From Nitrospirota bacterium (GTDB lineage: Bacteria; Nitrospirota; Thermodesulfovibrionia; Thermodesulfovibrionales; UBA1546), in NCBI GenBank assembly GCA_016212165.1, contig JACRGY010000104.1, forward strand, positions 58,574 to 122,573: DNA of 64,000 bases, read 5' to 3'. The notes under the pieces were generated by a model. The model had not been told where the DNA came from. It saw only the letters and a list, made by a program, of their open reading frames with translations, and made no database searches. Below are positions 6,910 through 16,740 of the stretch, piece by piece. A program made the position numbers and the translations under genes. The first letter of the stretch is position 1. Each line of letters opens with the position of its first letter.

Positions 6910-9606
6910 ATGCTCTGGCATCAGAAAAAAACAGAGGATATATTGGAGCAACTGGTATCTTCTTCAGTAGGGCTTTCATCCGAAGATGCGCTGAGACGAC
7001 TCAAGGAATACGGCCCCAATGAATTAAAAGAGAAGAAAAAGAGGCCTGCGCTTATGATGTTCCTTGACCAATTCAGGGACTTCATGATTCTGGTCCTTAT
7101 TGCTGCTGCAGTCATATCAGGGATTATCGGCGAGCTCTCAGACACTATTGCGATAGTTGTGATTGTTGTCATTAATGCCGCCATTGGATTTATTCAGGAA
7201 TACAGGGCTGAAAAGGCAATGGCTTCGCTCAGGAAGATGTCTACACCAGTTGCAACAGTTCTCAGGGACGGAGTCCATACAAACATCTCAGCATCAAAGA
7301 TTGTGCCGGGAGATATCGTGCTGCTTGATGCAGGAAAGTTTGTGCCGGCAGATATGAGGGTGTTGGAGACAACACAGCTAAGGATAGAAGAGGCAGCGCT
7401 TACAGGAGAATCGGTCCCTGTTGAAAAGCATATCAGGCCGCTCGATGACGGGATGCTCTCGCTTGGCGACAGAAAGAACATGGCATATAAGGGTACTATG
7501 GTTTCTTATGGAAGGGGAAGCGGAATTGTTGTAACTACCGGCATGAATACCGAGCTTGGGAAGATTGCCACCATGCTTCAGGAAGAGGAGGAGGTAAAGA
7601 CACCGCTTCAAAAAAGACTTTCGGGATTTGGCCAGAAACTTGCGCTTGCTGTCCTCGGCATATGTGCCATTGTTTTCGGAGTTGGAATAATAAGAGGGGA
7701 ACAGCCTTTGTTAATGTTTCTTACGGCTATTTCTCTGGCGGTTGCAGCAATACCTGAGGCGCTTCCTGCCGTGGTAACCATCTCCCTTGCCCTTGGCGCT
7801 AAAAAATTGGTTAAGCAGAATGCATTAATAAGAAAACTCCCCGCTGTTGAGACCCTCGGCTCGGTCACATATATATGCTCTGATAAGTCAGGAACACTGA
7901 CGCAGAACAGGATGAGCGTGGAGGAAATGTATATTGACGGAAGGATTGTAGGGGTAGACCCACGTGTCTACCCAAAAGAAAAGGGCGAACACATGGGTTC
8001 GCCTCTACAAATATTTTTTACTGCCCTTGCCCTGAACAATGACGCACAGATTGATAAGGGCGGAAATATTATTGGAGACCCGACAGAAATCGCCCTTTTC
8101 GCAATAGCAAGAGAGTATGGATTCAATAAATCAGAGCTTGAAATAAATTTACCCCGCGTCTCTGAGATTCCGTTCGATTCCGAAAGAAAGTGCATGACGA
8201 CATTTCATAAGATACATGATGCAGGATTCATGATACAGGATGAAAAAAATAATACATCGGATATCTTGCATCGTGCATCGTTTGTCTCTTTCACCAAAGG
8301 CGCTATCGAGGTTCTGATAGATAAATCGGAGAGTATATTAAAAAACGGCGGGATTGCAATGCTTGACAGGGAAGAGGTTCACAAGGTTAATGAGAGAATG
8401 GCTGCTGACGGGCTCAGGGTTCTCGGCATTGCAATGAGAGGCTGGGATGAGCTTCCATCAGAGATGTCTCATGAGAATGTGGAGAAAGGACTCACAATCA
8501 TCGGCCTTGCCGGGATAATGGACCCTCCAAGGGAAGAGGCAAAGGAAGCTGTCTTAATGTGCAGGAGAGCAGGAATAGTGCCGGTGATGATTACAGGCGA
8601 CCATCCCATCACTGCATGGGCTGTTGCAAGAAGGGTAGGCATTATCGCGGAGGATGACATACATTTCAATACGATAACAGGAAAGGAACTCGAAAAATTA
8701 TCTTTCAGGGAATTTGAAGACAGGGTTGAAAATATAAAGGTATATGCACGTGTGGCGCCTGAGCAGAAGCTTAAGATTGTGAAGGCCTTGCAGGATAAGG
8801 GGCAGTTCATTGCCATGACAGGGGATGGAGTGAATGACGCTCCTGCATTAAAAAGAGCAGACATAGGCATTGCCATGGGAATCACAGGAACAGATGTGGC
8901 AAAAGAGGCAAGCCATATGATACTTCTCGATGATAATTTTGCAACGATTGTGAGGGCAATTAAAGAAGGAAGGAAGATATATGACAACATCAGGAAATTC
9001 ATTAAATATCTGCTTACCACCAATTCCGGCGAGATATGGACTCTGTTCCTGGCTCCTTTAATCGGGCTTCCGATTCCTTTGCTTCCAATCCATATCCTCT
9101 GGATAAATCTGATGACAGACGGCCTGCCTGCACTTGCGCTTTCTGTTGAGCCTGCTGAATCAGATGTGATGAAAAGGCCTCCCCGGAATCCCAAAGAAAG
9201 CGTGTTTGCCCATGGATTGGGTTATCACGCAATATGGGTTGGGCTTTTAATGGCAGGTATAGTTTTGTTTGTTCAGTCATGGGCTGTTAAGACAGGAAAT
9301 TCGCATTGGCAGACAATGGTATTTACAGTTTTGTGCCTTACACAGCTTGGCCATGTGCTTGCAATAAGGTCAGAAAAAGAATCACTCTTTAAAATAGGAC
9401 TATTCTCTAACAAGCCTCTGTTGGGTGCTGTGCTGATAAGTTTTGGTTTCCAGATGGCAACAATATATATCCCTTTTTTAAATCAGATATTTAAAACGCA
9501 GCCATTGAGTTTTAATGAATTGATGTTTACAATAGCTGCGTCATCTATTGTTTTCTTTGCGGTGGAAGGGGAGAAGTTCTTCAAACGCAGATTAGTAAAA
9601 GCTTAG
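6910..9606 (+). CDS. P-type (type IIA) cation-transporting ATPase, probable Mn2+/Ca2+ exporter
   Basis: An 898-residue P2A ATPase: N-terminal cation-ATPase domain, TGES actuator loop, phosphorylation site D325-K-S-G-T-L-T, TGDGVNDAP hinge and a C-terminal transmembrane block. SERCA-like ion ligands are visible: PEALP in TM4, TTNSGE in TM5, NLMTDG in TM6. I start at the ATG at 6910 (AAGGAAAGAG upstream) rather than 6820, which would overlap the previous gene. It exports divalent cation from the cytoplasm. The riboswitch upstream points to Mn2+ as the sensed, probably transported, ion. A heptamer repeat is embedded in its nucleotide-binding domain. Confidence 0.93.
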   Translation: MLWHQKKTEDILEQLVSSSVGLSSEDALRRLKEYGPNELKEKKKRPALMMFLDQFRDFMILVLIAAAVISGIIGELSDTIAIVVIVVINAAIGFIQEYRAEKAMASLRKMSTPVATVLRDGVHTNISASKIVPGDIVLLDAGKFVPADMRVLETTQLRIEEAALTGESVPVEKHIRPLDDGMLSLGDRKNMAYKGTMVSYGRGSGIVVTTGMNTELGKIATMLQEEEEVKTPLQKRLSGFGQKLALAVLGICAIVFGVGIIRGEQPLLMFLTAISLAVAAIPEALPAVVTISLALGAKKLVKQNALIRKLPAVETLGSVTYICSDKSGTLTQNRMSVEEMYIDGRIVGVDPRVYPKEKGEHMGSPLQIFFTALALNNDAQIDKGGNIIGDPTEIALFAIAREYGFNKSELEINLPRVSEIPFDSERKCMTTFHKIHDAGFMIQDEKNNTSDILHRASFVSFTKGAIEVLIDKSESILKNGGIAMLDREEVHKVNERMAADGLRVLGIAMRGWDELPSEMSHENVEKGLTIIGLAGIMDPPREEAKEAVLMCRRAGIVPVMITGDHPITAWAVARRVGIIAEDDIHFNTITGKELEKLSFREFEDRVENIKVYARVAPEQKLKIVKALQDKGQFIAMTGDGVNDAPALKRADIGIAMGITGTDVAKEASHMILLDDNFATIVRAIKEGRKIYDNIRKFIKYLLTTNSGEIWTLFLAPLIGLPIPLLPIHILWINLMTDGLPALALSVEPAESDVMKRPPRNPKESVFAHGLGYHAIWVGLLMAGIVLFVQSWAVKTGNSHWQTMVFTVLCLTQLGHVLAIRSEKESLFKIGLFSNKPLLGAVLISFGFQMATIYIPFLNQIFKTQPLSFNELMFTIAASSIVFFAVEGEKFFKRRLVKA
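8211..8280 (+). repeat. In-frame inverted heptamer repeat inside the P-type ATPase
   Basis: Left arm units GATACAT, GATGCAG, GATTCAT, GATACAG, GATGAAA and an inverted right arm CATCGGATATC-TTGCATCGTGCATC. It encodes roughly IHDAGFMIQDEKNNTSDILHRAS, read as two short runs, in a loop of the nucleotide-binding domain, and keeps the frame open. It belongs to the same family as the rlpA upstream repeat at 50452. Confidence 0.7.
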
Positions 9607-9644
9607 ATACCTTTTGGAATGCCTTGCAAGCAAGGAGGGGTAAC

Positions 9645-12074
9645 ATGTCTGCTAAGTTCAAAATCTTAATTTTATTTTGTGCTATTTTTCTTGCCTCGTG
9701 CATGCCAACAAGCATCATACCAACAACAACACCAAAGATTAATCTGAAAAGTGGAGATATGACTATGGAACTGACACAACCCGCATACAGAGTCTTTTCA
9801 ACAGATTTTTCATCTGATGGGCGATATGTTTTGGCAGGAGATGTCGGTGAGGTTTTCAGGCTTTGGGATATTGAAATGGGGACAATGATAAGAAAATTTA
9901 CCGGACATCCTGTCTCCTATCGGGGTGGTGGTATTGTTGCGGCTTTTTCTCCAGACGGTAAGTATGCCCTGTCTGCTGGAAAGGGTCTCAAGCTATGGGA
10001 TTTATCTACTGGAAAAGAAATAAGGACTTTTGGGGATAAGCAAGTTGATGCTATTGCTTTTTCCCATGACGGAAAACATGCCCTATCCGGAGAAATGAAC
10101 CCGATGTATCCTCTTTCTCGTCGTCCGGGGCACGTCGCACTTTGGGATGTCGAAAAAGGGAAAGAAATATGGTCAATTCCTGTAACAGCTTGGTCGGTCG
10201 CTGTTTCCCCTGACGGCAGATATGCTTTAACAGGCGGATTTGGTATAAAAATGCTTCTATTGGATATTTCAACGGGCAAAGTGATAAAGGAATTCAATAT
10301 AAACGATGCTTTATCCGTAAACTTTTCTTCTGATGGTAGATATGCCTTGTCAGGAGGCCTTGATGGTGTAATCAAAGTTTGGGACCTACTTACCGGGGCG
10401 CAGATAAAAGCGTTCAAAGGACATACCGGAGGGAACGGAATATTTTCTGTAGCTTTTTCCCCTGACGGCAAATATGCCTTATCAGGAGGCGGCTCTGATG
10501 GACTTGTAAAACTTTGGGATATTTCTTCCGGAACAGAGGTAAGAGTATTTCAAGGGCATTCACCCGATTTTATAGTGGCGGTTACATCCGTAAAATTTTT
10601 GCCTAACGGTAGATATATACTCACAGGGGGAGATTCTTCGGTAAGGCTATGGGACATCTCCACAGGCAGAGAGATTGCAATGATGGTTACCTTCGAAAAT
10701 GGCGAATGGATTGCTATAACAAGTGATGGCTATTACAACTCATCCGAAAAAGGCGCCCAATATCTCAGCGTTAAAGTAGGCGAGACTTCTTACAGTGTTG
10801 ACAGTTTTTATGATGTCTTTTACCGTCCCGATATAGTAGCGGCTAAACTAAGAGGAGAAGATATTAAGGACTTAATAACAATAACCATGAAAGACGCGAT
10901 AAAGAGCCCTCCTCCTGGTGTAGAGATAAACCCAATCACAGCATCTCCAGCATCTCCGAAGGCAAAGGTCTGCTATAACGTAAAAAGCACCGGCGGAGGG
11001 ATTGGAGAAGTCAGATTATTCCATAACGGCAAACTCATAGAATCAGACGGATACTATAAAGACATGGCTAAGACAACATCAGACAAAACCCAGTTAATCG
11101 CTATGAACAGCAAGGCAATCTACGAAGACATGAGAAGCGTAAAGATAAAAGAAAAAGGAATAGAGACAGGCACAACCACAACCAAATCAAAAGGAGAAGT
11201 CTTTAATGACTGTAAGGAAATAGATGCAATATCAGGAGAAAACGAGATAAGCATAACAGCCTTTAATAAAGACAACACAGTGCAGGGCTACATGCAGACA
11301 GCAAAATTTAACTCAACAGTCAAACAGGAAGATTCACATCTTTACATCCTTTCAATAGGCATAGACCAATATAAAGACGATACAATCAACCTTAAATACG
11401 CAGTCAAAGACTCAAAAGACATAGAAGAAAAGATTCTAAAACAAGCATCTACACTATACAAACCAGAAAACATCCACTACGAACTACTTACAGATAACAA
11501 TGCCACAAAGACAAACATTACAAATAAAATCACTGAACTGTCGAAGAAGATAAAACCAACAGACAGCTTTATCCTCTTTGTGGCAGGGCACGGAGTGCTT
11601 CTTCAAAACCAGTACTACATGCTTACATCCGAGTATGATGGAAAGGTAAATGAAGATAGCCTCATAAGCTCAAACGAAATAGTAGAGATATCAAAGAAGA
11701 TAAAGTCGTTAAGCCAGCTATTCATATTTGACACCTGCCATGCAGGAGGAGTTGATACGATAGTAAGCGGTCTATACGATGCAAGGATGTCAGTATTGGC
11801 AAAGAAGATGGGATTACATATATATGCCTCAGCTAATTCGAAACAAGCTGCAATGGACGGATATCAGGGAAACGGCCTCTTTACATACACACTTCTTGAC
11901 GGACTAAACGACAAAAAAGAGGCAGATAAAAACAAAGACAGCAAAATCAGCCTTGTAGAACTCGGTGAATATTCAAAGCAGACAACAACAGACTTATCGA
12001 AAAAAATAGGGCACCAGCAGACGCCCTTGATAATAAATTTTGGAAAAGATAATACTGTATATAATTTAAGGTAA
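9645..12074 (+). CDS. Lipoprotein with WD40 propeller and caspase-like (peptidase C14) domain
   Basis: An 809-residue protein starting at 9645 behind AAGGAGGGG. Lipobox LASC, then seven WD40 repeats ([11 protein letters not shown]...LWDISTG pattern, residues about 40-340), enough for a closed propeller. A linker and Ig-like region follow, then a C-terminal caspase domain with the catalytic pair H649 (VAGHGV) and C698 (FDTCHAGG). The signal places it outside the cytoplasm. The enzymatic dyad looks intact, so it may be a periplasmic orthocaspase that docks targets on the propeller. Substrate unknown. It starts 38 nt after the ATPase gene. Confidence 0.85.
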   Translation: MSAKFKILILFCAIFLASCMPTSIIPTTTPKINLKSGDMTMELTQPAYRVFSTDFSSDGRYVLAGDVGEVFRLWDIEMGTMIRKFTGHPVSYRGGGIVAAFSPDGKYALSAGKGLKLWDLSTGKEIRTFGDKQVDAIAFSHDGKHALSGEMNPMYPLSRRPGHVALWDVEKGKEIWSIPVTAWSVAVSPDGRYALTGGFGIKMLLLDISTGKVIKEFNINDALSVNFSSDGRYALSGGLDGVIKVWDLLTGAQIKAFKGHTGGNGIFSVAFSPDGKYALSGGGSDGLVKLWDISSGTEVRVFQGHSPDFIVAVTSVKFLPNGRYILTGGDSSVRLWDISTGREIAMMVTFENGEWIAITSDGYYNSSEKGAQYLSVKVGETSYSVDSFYDVFYRPDIVAAKLRGEDIKDLITITMKDAIKSPPPGVEINPITASPASPKAKVCYNVKSTGGGIGEVRLFHNGKLIESDGYYKDMAKTTSDKTQLIAMNSKAIYEDMRSVKIKEKGIETGTTTTKSKGEVFNDCKEIDAISGENEISITAFNKDNTVQGYMQTAKFNSTVKQEDSHLYILSIGIDQYKDDTINLKYAVKDSKDIEEKILKQASTLYKPENIHYELLTDNNATKTNITNKITELSKKIKPTDSFILFVAGHGVLLQNQYYMLTSEYDGKVNEDSLISSNEIVEISKKIKSLSQLFIFDTCHAGGVDTIVSGLYDARMSVLAKKMGLHIYASANSKQAAMDGYQGNGLFTYTLLDGLNDKKEADKNKDSKISLVELGEYSKQTTTDLSKKIGHQQTPLIINFGKDNTVYNLR

Positions 12075-12109
12075 AATATAGGCTCAATAAAGTTTATGCG
12101 GAGGCAATG

Positions 12110-12988
12110 ATGGCGGAAGTGATACTGGAGACAAATTTAAAGGATGTTAAATTTCTCAGGCGCGGGAAAGTGCGTGATGTCTATGAGATAGATGATTACC
12201 TTCTGATAATTGCAACTGACAGGGTCTCTGCATTCGATGTGGTATTGCCGAACGGGATTGCAGGAAAGGGAAGGGTCTTAACACAGATATCGCTTTACTG
12301 GTTCAATCAGATGAGGGATATTATCGAAAACCATATAGTGGCAACTGAAGTGAAAGATTATCCGTCAGCGCTCCATAAATATAAGGATATTTTAGAAGGC
12401 AGGAGCATGTTGGTAAAAAAGGCAAAGCCGATGCCTGTTGAATGCGTTGTAAGGGGATATCTTTCAGGCTCAGGATGGAAGGAATACAAAAAATCAGGCA
12501 CAGTCTGCGGCATAAAACTTCCCGCAGGGCTTGTTGAGTCATCAAGGCTTGATGAGCCTATATTCACTCCGAGCACTAAAGCAGAGGTTGGGCATGATAT
12601 AAATATAACTTTTGAAGAAACGAAAAAAATTGTCGGAGACGATGCTGCAAATAAACTCAGGGATTCAAGCCTTAAGATTTATAAAAAGGCAAGAGAGCTT
12701 GCTGAGAAGAAGGGGATAATAATAGCTGATACTAAGATGGAATTCGGTCTTTTTAATGATAGGCTTATTCTTATAGATGAAATTCTCACTCCTGATTCAT
12801 CAAGGTTCTGGTCTATGAAGGGCTATAAACCCGGCAAAGGCCAGGACAGCTTTGACAAGCAGATTGTCCGCGATTACCTCTTAACTCTTGATTGGAACCA
12901 GACATATCCCGGCCCGAAACTTCCGGATGAGATTATTGAAAAGACCGCTGCGAGGTACAGGGAGATATTGGGGATATTGACAGGGTAA
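12110..12988 (+). CDS. purC: Phosphoribosylaminoimidazole-succinocarboxamide synthase
   Basis: A 292-residue SAICAR synthetase. N-terminal [11 protein letters not shown] (ATP site), [26 protein letters not shown] and KMEFGL motifs are all present. It joins CAIR and aspartate in purine synthesis. Two ATGs lie in tandem; the second (12110) is 5 nt from GGAGG, the first only 2 nt, so I choose 12110. It stands alone, facing the AT-rich gene at 13062-13787. Confidence 0.95.
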   Translation: MAEVILETNLKDVKFLRRGKVRDVYEIDDYLLIIATDRVSAFDVVLPNGIAGKGRVLTQISLYWFNQMRDIIENHIVATEVKDYPSALHKYKDILEGRSMLVKKAKPMPVECVVRGYLSGSGWKEYKKSGTVCGIKLPAGLVESSRLDEPIFTPSTKAEVGHDINITFEETKKIVGDDAANKLRDSSLKIYKKARELAEKKGIIIADTKMEFGLFNDRLILIDEILTPDSSRFWSMKGYKPGKGQDSFDKQIVRDYLLTLDWNQTYPGPKLPDEIIEKTAARYREILGILTG

Positions 12989-13061
12989 AGGGTTTGGTTC
13001 GGCTATTGGTGGCAGTGCAAAAGAAACCCTAATGGTTTGGACGAAAGTCTTTTGCTCCATC

Positions 13062-13787
13062 TTATACGCAGCGTTTCTGTTTCTCTATTTCCTTTAATGG
13101 ATGCCATTCATACGCTGGCTTCATACGACGACGTATGAATTTATAAAATACTTCAGTTCCTTTAGGGTCAATAATATCGGCATTCATATTATAAATATCG
13201 ACGACTTTCTCAAAGTGCCATCTAACCATTTCGCCGTATTTGTTAAGATAAGGGTCATTATATTTTTTGAAGTCCTTGATTAACCTTTTTTTGGCATCCT
13301 TGCAGTCAACTGCTCTTATAATAACTATACGTTCTTCAACTTTTTGAAACCCTTTGATTTGGCCTTCTATCTGGATTGCAAAATGTGCTTTTACTGCAAA
13401 CCATAATTTTCCCTTTCTTATTTTTCGTTTTCTCATCCTTTCAATTTCTTCTATCCAAATATCCTGTAGAAAGTTTTTATTTACAAACTTTCTTATATCA
13501 GTAGCTCTTAAGTGACCGGAAATACCACCCGGTTTCTTTTTTGAGCCAATGACTGTATAGTCCTTTGAAGGCCAAATATCTTTTAATTTATTAAACAGTC
13601 TTTTTTCTGCTTCATTTAATTTCTTTTTCCTTATTTCAGGAGTAAAGGGAAATAAGGGTTTGCGATTAATATAGGCGATATGCGCTCTCAGTTTTACTGT
13701 CCGGTCTTTAAAAGATACTAATTTTTTTAAGGACAAACCGTAGTCATCAAGTCCATAAATTGTTGGCTTAATAATTTTTTTCTTCAT
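13062..13787 (-). CDS. DUF4288-like hypothetical protein
   Basis: A 241-residue lysine-rich protein. The C-terminal half (LWFAVKAHFAIQIEGQ through WHFEKVVDIYNM and TEVFYKFI) has the Trp-Phe strand, the EERIVIIRA strand and the V-D-I-Y pattern I associate with DUF4288. The N-terminal half, with SKDYTVIGSKKKPGGIS, is unfamiliar. The gene is clearly more AT-rich than purC next to it. No function is known; composition suggests transferred DNA. Confidence 0.6.
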   Translation of the reverse strand: MKKKIIKPTIYGLDDYGLSLKKLVSFKDRTVKLRAHIAYINRKPLFPFTPEIRKKKLNEAEKRLFNKLKDIWPSKDYTVIGSKKKPGGISGHLRATDIRKFVNKNFLQDIWIEEIERMRKRKIRKGKLWFAVKAHFAIQIEGQIKGFQKVEERIVIIRAVDCKDAKKRLIKDFKKYNDPYLNKYGEMVRWHFEKVVDIYNMNADIIDPKGTEVFYKFIRRRMKPAYEWHPLKEIEKQKRCV

Positions 13788-13910
13788 TTTCTTTTAAACG
13801 TGGTGAGTAGCGTTTGGTATAGACTAAATCGAGTTTGTCTATCACCCCTAAAACAGTATAAAAATCGCACTTTTCTCCTCATATTTTCTGAACTATACAC
13901 TTTCCATGCG

Positions 13911-13933
13911 GGGTTTTCCAGTGGGAGATGAAG
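13911..13933 (+). repeat. Direct repeat, left copy
   Basis: GGGTTTTCCAGTGGGAGATG followed by AAG. It matches 14573-14595 at 20 of 23 positions. The two copies bracket the small-protein pair at 13969-14501. Confidence 0.6.
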
Positions 13934-13968
13934 GAAAGGAGGTTTTGAGGCGTTCATCCGAAGAGAGG

Positions 13969-14184
13969 TTACATCTTTATCGGCTCAAACACATGCTCTA
14001 CCTTATAACTTACAACCTTTTTCCTGATTGTTTTTTCTTTGTGCTTAGTCGGCATGTCTTTGTCTATGAAATCAAGCTCGGCTCCGTCTGCTATGGTATT
14101 TAGAATATCAGGATGTTCGATTAGATGCCTTACAAAATCTAATGTCATACCGATATTTCTTTCAGCATATTCTTTTTTTGTCAT
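13969..14184 (-). CDS. DUF5647-like small protein
   Basis: A 71-residue protein with ERNIGMTLDFVRHLIEHPDIL near the N-terminus, then an acidic IADGAELDFID segment, resembling the DUF5647 family. Its start overlaps the stop of the gene at 14184-14501 by one base, so the two are coupled. Such tiny two-gene AT-rich modules often behave like toxin-antitoxin pairs, but nothing in the sequence proves that. Confidence 0.6.
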   Translation of the reverse strand: MTKKEYAERNIGMTLDFVRHLIEHPDILNTIADGAELDFIDKDMPTKHKEKTIRKKVVSYKVEHVFEPIKM

Positions 14185-14501
14185 TATTTCGTCCCCTTTC
14201 TAAATTTTTCTTTATACCATTCCCATCTGTCTTTTATATCCTGTTCTGCATACGTCAATGCATCGTTGAGATTCTTTATAGGAATTGGCTGCTTAATTTT
14301 TTCTCCTTTCGGATTCAGAATGTCCCTATGGAAAAACCCATGTGAACAGTCATATCTCACAATGGGATACCACCTGTCCTTTATTTTTGACTCGTACTGA
14401 ATAACAACATCTGTTACTCTGCCTCTTTCAGTAATGATTTTTATCCTTAATCTGTCAGTTCCATCAGGTACCAGTATTTTTGTAAATTCCTTGCTGCCCA
14501 T
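14184..14501 (-). CDS. Small hypothetical protein paired with the DUF5647-like gene
   Basis: A 105-residue protein with a beta-rich core (RIKIITERGRVTDVVIQYES, then WYPIVRYDCSHGFFHRDIL) and a C-terminal helix LNDALTYAEQDIKDRWEWY. I recognise the pattern as a conserved uncharacterised family often next to DUF5647 genes, without a known function. It is the upstream member of a two-gene operon on the minus strand. Confidence 0.6.
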   Translation of the reverse strand: MGSKEFTKILVPDGTDRLRIKIITERGRVTDVVIQYESKIKDRWYPIVRYDCSHGFFHRDILNPKGEKIKQPIPIKNLNDALTYAEQDIKDRWEWYKEKFRKGTK

Positions 14502-14572
14502 GTTTTCTTAATTATAGCAAAATTAATCAGATTTTAATTTTTTTAGATAGGTTGATTGAAAAATTCAGACAG

Positions 14573-14595
14573 GGTTTTCGAGTGGGGGATGCAGA
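14573..14595 (+). repeat. Direct repeat, right copy
   Basis: GGGTTTTCGAGTGGGGGATG followed by CAG, the partner of 13911-13933 with three mismatches. It lies upstream of the two-gene module. Confidence 0.6.
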
Positions 14596-14608
14596 AAAAT
14601 CTCTTAAT

Positions 14609-15355
14609 TCATTTCCCTTTTAATTTTGAACGAATCATGCCGATGTATTTGTTTATCGGGTTGCCTCGTGAAAGAAACGGCAGCGGTGGATTTTTCCTTG
14701 TGCCGAGTTTCTTTAATTCCCAGAGCAGGTCATGGTTTTTTTTAGCAAAGGTTAATCCATTATTGAAGGCCTCGATAGCCTGTTCTTTCTGCCCGCCGGC
14801 AAGATATGCCCTTCCAAGATTCAGGTAAAACGTGGCATGAACGGATTTTTCAGTTGCGGCGTCAAGTTTTCCTAAAGCCTTTTGGCATAGTTCTATCCCC
14901 TTGTCAAATTTTTTTTCAACAACAGCAGTTAAAGAGCCATAATAAGACATAATAAACAGGTCTTCAGGAAATTCCCCGAACCCCTCTTTTAATATTCTTA
15001 GCGCTTGTCTGTTGTTACCGCTTCTGAGTAATTTTTTTACGGTATCAAAATATTCTGCCTTTTGCTTTTCTCTTTCAATATTTCCTGTGAACGCTTCTAT
15101 GGCGCTTTTGTGCTGGGTTTCCATCATGCCATGCAGCTTTTCATTATAATCTTCTGCATTCAGGATATCTGAATAATCGGTCTTTTTCGAATAAACAATT
15201 TCGCCTTTGTAGTAGATATGAGTTGTGATCTCAGGATTTTTTCTGTCTCCTTGCTCTGTTTGGATGTGATAGGTTTTTCCGTCTGCGGTGATGTTTATAT
15301 TGAACCCCTCCGGGATATTTACTGTAATATGAACCTTTTCAGCTCTTTTCGCCAT
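14609..15355 (-). CDS. TPR-repeat protein
   Basis: A 248-residue protein. The N-terminal 75 residues form a beta-rich segment (VHITVNIPEGFNINITADG, then GEIVYSKKTDYSDIL). Residues about 100-225 hold TPR-type helix pairs (NNRQALRILKEGFGEFP, YLNLGRAYLAGGQKEQAIEAF). There is no signal peptide, so it is a cytoplasmic scaffold. It is divergent from the pyruvate-kinase-like gene 73 nt away. Partner unknown. Confidence 0.7.
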   Translation of the reverse strand: MAKRAEKVHITVNIPEGFNINITADGKTYHIQTEQGDRKNPEITTHIYYKGEIVYSKKTDYSDILNAEDYNEKLHGMMETQHKSAIEAFTGNIEREKQKAEYFDTVKKLLRSGNNRQALRILKEGFGEFPEDLFIMSYYGSLTAVVEKKFDKGIELCQKALGKLDAATEKSVHATFYLNLGRAYLAGGQKEQAIEAFNNGLTFAKKNHDLLWELKKLGTRKNPPLPFLSRGNPINKYIGMIRSKLKGK

Positions 15356-15392
15356 ACCTCATAATATTACAAAAAATTGTTATTTAATCAAG

Positions 15393-15421
15393 TTGAAACC
15401 AAAAAGAGTCTTTGTTATAAT
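15393..15421 (+). promoter_or_regulatory. Promoter with predicted leaderless start
   Basis: TTGAAA (15393-15398), 17-nt spacer, TATAAT (15416-15421). The ATG at 15429 lies 7 nt after the -10 box, about where RNA would begin, and no Shine-Dalgarno precedes it. Confidence 0.7.
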
Positions 15422-15428
15422 CTTCCGA

Positions 15429-15998
15429 ATGGAAAGAAAAGTAGTATATTTTGAAAAGGCCGGCAGGGAAAACACAGCTGCATGTCTTGATGTTGTCAAA
15501 CAAGCAATAAAAAATAGCGGCTACAGGCACCTTGTTGTTGCAACAACAGGAGGAGATAACGGGCTTCTGTTTTCGGAAGCTGTAAAGTCCTCCGGGATTA
15601 ATCTGGTTGTTGTGACCCACTCTTCGGGCTTTAAAGAAGCTAATACCTTTGAGATGCCTGATAATGTCAGGGAAAAGATAAAGGCGCACGGCGCAAGGAT
15701 ATATACAGGCACTATACTTACCCATTCATTGGAGACATCGCTTGCTTCCAAATTCAACGGTATTTATCCTGCAATGATTATTGCGCAGGCCTTAAGAAGG
15801 TTTGGCGAGGGAGCAAAGGTATGCTGTGAGATTGTGATGATGGCTGTTGACGCGGGCCTTATTCCTGAAGGAGAAGAAGTCCTTGCATCTGCAGGCACAG
15901 GAAGGGGCGCTGACACAGTGCTGGTTATCAGGTCTGCGGCATCAAAGAGGTTCCTTGAACTTAAGGTTCTTGAGATACTTGCAAAGCCAAGGGCATAA
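15429..15998 (+). CDS. Pyruvate kinase C-terminal (alpha/beta) domain-like protein
   Basis: A 189-residue stand-alone version of the domain that closes pyruvate kinase (YFEKAGRENTAACLDVVKQA, VVATTGGDNGLLFSEAV, LASAGTGRGADTVLVI). It has no catalytic barrel, so it is not a kinase. The isolated domain is widespread and may bind a phosphorylated ligand. I choose the ATG at 15429 because a consensus promoter ends 7 nt before it. The HAD phosphatase gene follows after 42 nt. Confidence 0.75.
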   Translation: MERKVVYFEKAGRENTAACLDVVKQAIKNSGYRHLVVATTGGDNGLLFSEAVKSSGINLVVVTHSSGFKEANTFEMPDNVREKIKAHGARIYTGTILTHSLETSLASKFNGIYPAMIIAQALRRFGEGAKVCCEIVMMAVDAGLIPEGEEVLASAGTGRGADTVLVIRSAASKRFLELKVLEILAKPRA

Positions 15999-16040
15999 TT
16001 CCTGCTTGTAAATAGTAAAGTCCATTTTTTAAAATAATTC

Positions 16041-16715
16041 ATGCACCTGATACTGTTTGATATTGACGGCACATTAATAGATTCGGGAGGGGCAGGCGTC
16101 CGCTCTCTCGACCTTGCATTCATGGAACTGTTTTCCATCAAAGATGCTTTCCATGGTATAAACATGGCAGGCAAGACAGACTCTCAGATAATCAAAGAGG
16201 GTTTGATTAAACACGGCATATTAATAAACGCCCATCTCGATGCTGTTACAAGCGCTTACATCAGGCACCTCGGGAAGGAGATTAATAATAAAAAAAGACG
16301 TATCCATCCAGGAATATATGACGTGTTAAGGGAATTAAGTTTCATGGAGGATGTGAGGTTAGGCCTTCTTACAGGCAATCTTGAGGATGGCGCAAGGATA
16401 AAGCTTGAGCCTTTCAATATAAACAGATATTTCCCGACAGGTGCATTTGGAAGCGATGACGAAGACAGGGACAATCTTCTGCCAATAGCAATACGGAGGT
16501 CTGAGGAATTATACAAGGCAAGAATAAAGTTTTATAACTGTACAGTGGTAGGGGATACCCCGCGTGATATATATTGTTCAAAGCCGTATGGCGCAAAATC
16601 TATTGGCGTTGCTACAGGCCAGTATACCGCAGATGCGCTTAAGAAGGCAGGCGCAGATCATATTTTCGAGGACCTGTCAGATAATACCAATTTCCTCCAG
16701 CTTTTCGCTTCCTGA
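16041..16715 (+). CDS. HAD-family hydrolase, phosphoglycolate phosphatase-like
   Basis: A 224-residue HAD phosphatase: motif I LFDIDGTLIDS (nucleophile Asp and general-acid Asp), motif II LLTGN, motif III/IV VVGDTPRDIYCSKPYG. The helical cap sits between motifs I and II as in the Gph/PGP group. Substrate cannot be told from sequence. No Shine-Dalgarno is seen; TTGTAA-N17-TTAAAA ends 6 nt before the ATG, so it too may be read from a leaderless RNA. Confidence 0.85.
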   Translation: MHLILFDIDGTLIDSGGAGVRSLDLAFMELFSIKDAFHGINMAGKTDSQIIKEGLIKHGILINAHLDAVTSAYIRHLGKEINNKKRRIHPGIYDVLRELSFMEDVRLGLLTGNLEDGARIKLEPFNINRYFPTGAFGSDDEDRDNLLPIAIRRSEELYKARIKFYNCTVVGDTPRDIYCSKPYGAKSIGVATGQYTADALKKAGADHIFEDLSDNTNFLQLFAS

Positions 16716-16740
16716 GATATTGTTAGCGTAGGGTTTTTAA

